5,590 nt of DNA from an uncultured Granulosicoccaceae bacterium (GTDB lineage: Bacteria > Pseudomonadota > Gammaproteobacteria > JABXHR01). The notes beneath the pieces were generated by a model. The model was not told the DNA's origin. It did not search any database and worked only from the letters and a program-made list of their open reading frames with translations. Location of the stretch: positions 1-5,590 of the forward strand of contig CAKZUS010000259.1 of the NCBI GenBank assembly GCA_937921805.1, given 5' to 3'. How positions within the stretch are numbered: position 1 is the first letter of the stretch; every line of letters begins with the position of its first letter. Positions 1-3,223 of this stretch are shown here, piece after piece. Made by a program: the position numbers and the translations under genes.

Positions 1-24
1 TAAATCCTATTAAATACTCTTAAA
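1..24 (+). promoter_or_regulatory. Phased TAAA repeats: candidate OmpR/CpxR-type operator or UP element
   Basis: TAAA occurs at 1, 11 and 21, exactly one helical turn apart. The last two read TTAAA-N5-TTAAA (10-24). OmpR-family regulators bind direct repeats with this spacing, and the E. coli CpxR consensus is GTAAA-N5-GTAAA, which differs here only at the first base of each half. The block ends six bases before a TTGACA box, centred near -48 of the predicted start. That suits an activator, but it equally suits an A/T-rich UP element. The pattern is seen directly; the regulator is inferred from the response regulator encoded about 1.2 kb downstream. Confidence 0.4.
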
Positions 25-30
25 GTACAG

Positions 31-58
31 TTGACATAAGAAGCCGAACTAGGACAAT
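31..58 (+). promoter_or_regulatory. Sigma-70-like promoter for the coiled-coil gene
   Basis: A perfect TTGACA (31-36) is followed after 16 bp by GACAAT (53-58), which matches 4 of 6 bases of TATAAT. Transcription would start near 65, leaving a leader of roughly 37 nt before the GTG start at 102. The -10 box is mediocre, which together with the phased repeats upstream is compatible with an activated promoter. Confidence 0.5.
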
Positions 59-90
59 TGGCGGCTCTTGCAGATCTCAAAAAAATATAA

Positions 91-95
91 AAGGA
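91..95 (+). promoter_or_regulatory. Ribosome binding site that fixes the GTG start at 102
   Basis: AAGGA lies six bases before GTG (102-104). It is the clearest Shine-Dalgarno sequence among the plus-strand genes of this window and supports both the reality of the gene and its non-ATG start. Confidence 0.6.
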
Positions 96-101
96 ATTGT
101 T

Positions 102-473
102 GTGGAATCTCGGCCTCAGCCCGACTACATCGAGTCGATCATTGCGAACCTGCGCATCAATGATCAAGCATTGCCCCAGTCCGAAATCAGAAAACTGACC
201 GAAAAACTCGATGAAAAAGTTCGAGAAATGACGCGGCTCAGCGAAGACGTCGAAGATAAAATACGCGCGATGCGCATCGAAAACGCCGCACTGACACCTC
301 GCATCCACAAGGCGATGGAGTCGAGAGAGGATGAGCTAGCTAATGCTTTGTTGAGCGAGCAAGTGAGTCTAGACATTGCCGAGTATGCGCAGGAGAGTGA
401 GCGCAAACAGCTTGCAGAGCGCATAGCGCTGCGCACAACGCAGATCGAAACTTTGAGCGCATGGTTGGACTGA
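102..473 (+). CDS. Small coiled-coil protein of unknown function
   Basis: This encodes a 123-residue, highly charged protein that I do not recognise. It has no signal peptide, membrane segment or cysteine, so a soluble cytoplasmic location is likely. From about residue 26 to 118 it is rich in Glu, Lys, Arg, Leu, Ile and Ala with few helix breakers (one Pro near residue 66), which predicts long helices and probably coiled coil. The start is GTG at 102, supported by AAGGA six bases upstream and a TTGACA-type promoter. A 104-codon frame on the opposite strand (164-478) has no comparable signals and looks like a shadow. The stop codon is contributed by the first unit of a 13-bp repeat array, so the C-terminus may vary between strains. 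The next gene begins 147 nt further on and no terminator is visible between them, so read-through into the cpx-like operon is possible. A role as a structural or stress-linked adaptor would be guesswork. Confidence 0.65.
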   Translation: MESRPQPDYIESIIANLRINDQALPQSEIRKLTEKLDEKVREMTRLSEDVEDKIRAMRIENAALTPRIHKAMESREDELANALLSEQVSLDIAEYAQESERKQLAERIALRTTQIETLSAWLD

Positions 474-530
474 AGCACTGGACAGAAGCTCTAGGCTGAG
501 AAATTGGACTGAGAAATTGGGGCTGAAACA
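465..530 (+). repeat. Decayed 13-bp tandem repeat array (about five units)
   Basis: Successive 13-bp units begin at 465, 478, 491, 504 and 517, with rough consensus YTGGACTGARAAA. Neighbouring units match at about 10 of 13 positions. Units 3 and 4 share an exact CTGAGAAATTGG copied at 496-507 and 509-520, and unit 5 carries a one-base insertion. The array starts in the last three codons of the coiled-coil gene, supplies its TGA stop and fills most of the following spacer. Imperfect units point to an old slippage-type expansion. A protein-binding role is possible but not shown. Confidence 0.6.
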
Positions 531-550
531 TAGTGAAACATATTGATACT
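523..550 (+). promoter_or_regulatory. Candidate promoter with phased direct repeat before the cpxP-like gene
   Basis: TGAAACATA occurs at 524-532 and again at 534-542, giving TGAAA-N5-TGAAA with 10-bp phasing. This is the architecture of an OmpR/CpxR-family site. It overlaps a weak sigma-70-like pair, CTGAAA (523-528) and GATACT (545-550), with 16 bp between them and 4 of 6 consensus matches in each. Transcription would begin near 557. In E. coli the cpxP promoter is among the strongest CpxR targets, so autoregulation is a natural hypothesis. The site sits closer to the -10 box than is usual for an activator, so either a different start is used or the repeat has another role. Confidence 0.4.
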
Positions 551-620
551 GGCCTGAGATGACGTGTCAGCCCTGAGCGGCCATGATGAACCCATCAACA
601 ACACAGAGCGAGTACACACG

Positions 621-1163
621 ATGAGTGATTCACCGATCAAACCCACTGAGACAGAACAGTCAACAACGGACTCTACCCCGCGCTTCTACCAGCGTTGGGG
701 GACGGGCAAGCGGCTGGCCGCAGTGGTCGGCATTGTGGCCCTAGTAGGGGTCGGGACGGCCGGGGCAAAGGGCTGGAGCTGGCACAATATGGACGAAGGC
801 TCTCGCATTGAGCGCGTGCAGGACCGAGCGCTTCACAAAGCGACCAAGCGGCTGGAGCTGAATGCATCGCAGCAGAGCGAATTTACTGCCCTGACAGCAC
901 AGTTGGCGACCGAGGCGCTGGCGCTGCGCGATATGCACCGGACCTGGCGCGATGACTTGCAAGGCATGATGGGCGAGACGATGGACCGAGAGGCGGCCAA
1001 GGCCTATGTGGCCGAGCGCATTGCACAGCTCAGCAACGCCCAACCGGCGATGATTGATGCGATGGCGGATTTCTACGACACCCTCGATGCAACGCAGCAG
1101 GAAGAGTTGCGAGAGATGCTTGAGCGCCGTGGACGCAAAGGCCGCGGACATGGTGACGGCTAA
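621..1163 (+). CDS. Spy/CpxP-like membrane-anchored periplasmic protein
   Basis: This 180-residue protein has a short polar N-terminal tail (about 1-30), one hydrophobic segment (about 31-50, rich in Ala, Val and Gly) and a helical, charged periplasmic domain. The domain has two LTxxQ-type motifs, LNASQ (about 80-84) and LDATQ (about 155-159), which are the hallmark of the Spy/CpxP family. It ends in a Gly/Arg/His-rich tail like that of many Spy-type proteins. Family members act as periplasmic chaperones or metal-stress proteins, and CpxP also inhibits the CpxA kinase. I chose ATG 621. An in-frame GTG at 564 would add 19 residues, but it lies only about 7 nt after the predicted transcription start, and neither start has a strong Shine-Dalgarno. 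The response regulator follows after 18 nt on the same strand, so this is probably the first gene of the operon. The hydrophobic segment lacks a clear signal-peptidase site, so the protein may stay anchored in the inner membrane. Confidence 0.75.
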   Translation: MSDSPIKPTETEQSTTDSTPRFYQRWGTGKRLAAVVGIVALVGVGTAGAKGWSWHNMDEGSRIERVQDRALHKATKRLELNASQQSEFTALTAQLATEALALRDMHRTWRDDLQGMMGETMDREAAKAYVAERIAQLSNAQPAMIDAMADFYDTLDATQQEELREMLERRGRKGRGHGDG

Positions 1164-1181
1164 GCCCGTTACACTGATGCA

Positions 1182-1868
1182 ATGAACCGCATTTTACTCA
1201 TTGACGATGACGTCGAGCTGGGGCAACCCCTCGGCGTCTATTGTCAGCGCTTTGATCTCACGCTGGAGCACAGCGTGCGCCCCTCTGAGGGTTTGGCGCG
1301 CTTGCAAGACGAGGCCTTCGATGCCGTGATTCTCGATGTCATGATGCCGGAGATGGACGGACTAGAAGTCTGCCGCTTGCTGCGTAAGTTCAGCGATATT
1401 CCGGTGCTGATGCTCACTGCAAGAGGCGATGTCATGGACCGGATTATTGGCCTGGAAGTGGGCGCTGATGACTACTTGCCTAAGCCCTTCGAACCCCGTG
1501 AGCTGATCGCGAGACTGCAAGCGATTTTGCGCCGCCAACGTGGCGGACCCTCCGACACCGAGTCGACGTCGGATGTGTTGGCGTTTGCGGGTCTGCGCAT
1601 TGATGTGCAGCGTCGTCTTGTGTGGGTGCAAGAGACCCTTGTCGAATGCACCGAGTCGGAGTTTGCACTGTTGCATCTGCTAGCCCAGGAGCCAGGGCGG
1701 GTGTTTTCGCGTGATGAAATCCTGGCGCAGCTGCGCGGTTATGAAACCGAGTTGCTCACGCGTGCGGTGGATATTACGGTGAGCCGTTTGCGCAAGAAGC
1801 TACTCCCGCTCGATGCCATCCGCACGGCGCGCAACGTGGGCTATAGCTTGATTTTGATGCCCAAGTGA
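1182..1868 (+). CDS. OmpR/CpxR-family two-component response regulator
   Basis: This is a complete 228-residue DNA-binding regulator. The receiver domain (about 1-120) has the acidic pocket Asp8-Asp9-Asp10, phospho-acceptor Asp52 in the LDVMMPEMDG motif, Thr79 and Lys101 in the YLPKPF motif, so every residue needed for phosphotransfer is present. A linker leads to a winged-helix domain (about 130-226) with the TRAVDITVSRLRKKL recognition-helix pattern and the closing RNVGYSL wing typical of OmpR/PhoB proteins. Length and domain order match CpxR and RstA. Adjacent Spy/CpxP-like and CpxA-like genes favour a CpxR-type role in envelope stress, but many OmpR-family systems have such neighbours, so no symbol is given. 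No good Shine-Dalgarno precedes the ATG, so translation may be coupled to the gene upstream. The stop codon overlaps the kinase start (GTGA). Its likely targets include the phased repeats at 10-24 and 524-542. Confidence 0.93.
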   Translation: MNRILLIDDDVELGQPLGVYCQRFDLTLEHSVRPSEGLARLQDEAFDAVILDVMMPEMDGLEVCRLLRKFSDIPVLMLTARGDVMDRIIGLEVGADDYLPKPFEPRELIARLQAILRRQRGGPSDTESTSDVLAFAGLRIDVQRRLVWVQETLVECTESEFALLHLLAQEPGRVFSRDEILAQLRGYETELLTRAVDITVSRLRKKLLPLDAIRTARNVGYSLILMPK

Positions 1869-3223
1869 GTCGCTTCTCTCCCTTACAACAGGGGCGCTGG
1901 CGCCGATTTATTCCCCGTTCACTGCGCTTGCGCTTGGTGTTAGTGTTTGTGCTGTTAGCCTTGGCGATGTCTTGGGCTTTGCTCAGCGCCGGGCAACGCT
2001 TTGCTGAAGCTGGTTGGAATTTTGCGGCCCGCCCGTTTGTTGAAGACTATGTTCAGCGGCTGATGAATGACATTGGCGATCCGCCACAGATAGATCAAGC
2101 GCAAGCGCTGGTAGAGCGACTACCGCTGACGCTCTCTATCCAGGGTCCTGATGTGCAGTGGCGCTCCCACCCCGAGCGGCGCTCTTATCGGCGCGTGCTG
2201 CATAAATACTCCCAAGACGATTCTCGCTGGGCCAAAGAGCGCTTTTGGCGCCGCATGACCAGCGATGGGCATACCGTTGAATTTGGCATCGACTTTGGCC
2301 TGTGGGAGCGCCCGAATGGGCCGCTGGCGATCACGATGATCATGGTCGTGACGCTGGTGCTGGCTGCGTATTGGTATGTTCGCCGTCTGCTCAGTCCCCT
2401 AGTGCACATTGGCGCAGGGGTGCAGCGTTTTGGCCAAGGTCAGCTAGACCAGGCTATCGCCCTAGAGCACAACGGCGATGAGCTGGGGCAACTGGCCGAT
2501 CATGTCGATGCCATGGCCTCGGACATTCAGGCAATGCTCGACGCCAAGCGCGCTTTATTACTGGCGATTAGTCACGAACTGCGCAGTCCGTTGACCCGGG
2601 CGCGATTAAACGTCGAACTGCTTCCCGATGAGGCCAGTACCCGACTGGCGCTCTTGCGCGATTTGGGTGTTATGAACACCCTGATTCATGATCTTTTGGA
2701 AAGTGAACGCCTCAGCGAAGGCCACAGTGCGTTGCATCGAGAGTGCCTGGATATTGTCCCAATCGTACGTGACCAGCTCGATACCTTGGAGCAGGAGCTT
2801 GCCATTGAGGCGATACGCTTTACGGCGCCAGAGGCCTTGGAAGTGTGCGTAGACATCGCCCGCTTGCAGCTGCTTCTGGGCAACTTGGTGCGCAATGCAT
2901 GCCATCACGGGGCAGCACCGTTTGCGGTGCATATTACGCTGAGTGATGGCCACTGGTGTCTATCGGTACGTGATCATGGACACAATGCGCTGGCAGACGA
3001 GACGCTGCGTAAGCTGAGCGAGGCCTTTTATCGCCCAGACACCGGTCGTAGCCGAGAACATGGGGGGATTGGCTTGGGTCTTTATCTGTGCCGCCTCGTC
3101 GCGCAAAGCCACGGTGGCAGCTTGCACCTGGAAAACGCCCAGCCTGGTTTGCGTGCACGCGTACAGTGGCCGCGCTTTACTGACGCCAGTACGCAGGCTT
3201 TGGCGCCCCAACCTCCACGCTAA
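1865..3223 (+). CDS. CpxA-type membrane sensor histidine kinase
   Basis: This 452-residue inner-membrane kinase is the partner of the preceding regulator, with which it overlaps by four bases (GTG start within GTGA), indicating translational coupling. Its order is: basic N-terminus; membrane segment 1 (about 22-43); periplasmic sensor region of about 110 residues (44-152) rich in Arg and Trp; membrane segment 2 (about 153-171); HAMP linker (about 172-225); dimerisation domain with phospho-acceptor His237 in HELRSPLTR; and an ATP-binding domain with N-box Asn340/Asn344 (NLVRNACHHG), G1 Asp370-x-Gly372, F-box around Phe389 and G2 loop GGIGLGL (400-406). The N, F and G2 boxes are canonical. G1 reads DHGHN instead of DxGxG, so its second glycine is missing, though the ATP-contacting Asp is kept. 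I expect an active kinase/phosphatase. The sensed signal is unknown; envelope damage is inferred from the cpxP-like neighbour. The last 47 bases overlap the end of the convergent pilY1-like gene. Confidence 0.93.
   Translation: MSRFSPLQQGRWRRFIPRSLRLRLVLVFVLLALAMSWALLSAGQRFAEAGWNFAARPFVEDYVQRLMNDIGDPPQIDQAQALVERLPLTLSIQGPDVQWRSHPERRSYRRVLHKYSQDDSRWAKERFWRRMTSDGHTVEFGIDFGLWERPNGPLAITMIMVVTLVLAAYWYVRRLLSPLVHIGAGVQRFGQGQLDQAIALEHNGDELGQLADHVDAMASDIQAMLDAKRALLLAISHELRSPLTRARLNVELLPDEASTRLALLRDLGVMNTLIHDLLESERLSEGHSALHRECLDIVPIVRDQLDTLEQELAIEAIRFTAPEALEVCVDIARLQLLLGNLVRNACHHGAAPFAVHITLSDGHWCLSVRDHGHNALADETLRKLSEAFYRPDTGRSREHGGIGLGLYLCRLVAQSHGGSLHLENAQPGLRARVQWPRFTDASTQALAPQPPR

Noticed and set aside
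164..478. Opposite-strand 104-codon frame over the coiled-coil gene
   Set aside because: It has no ribosome site or promoter and a serine-rich, family-less product. The plus-strand gene has better start signals.
560..569. TGAC-GT-GTCA palindrome around the alternative GTG start
   Set aside because: The arms are only four bases each and could easily arise by chance. No matching second copy was seen.
564..620. N-terminal extension of the cpxP-like gene from GTG 564
   Set aside because: It cannot be excluded, but the predicted transcript start leaves almost no leader and the added residues show no family feature. ATG 621 is preferred.
741..1151. Opposite-strand 136-codon frame inside the cpxP-like gene
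   Set aside because: It is fully covered by a gene with recognisable LTxxQ-type motifs. Long antisense frames are common in GC-rich coding DNA.
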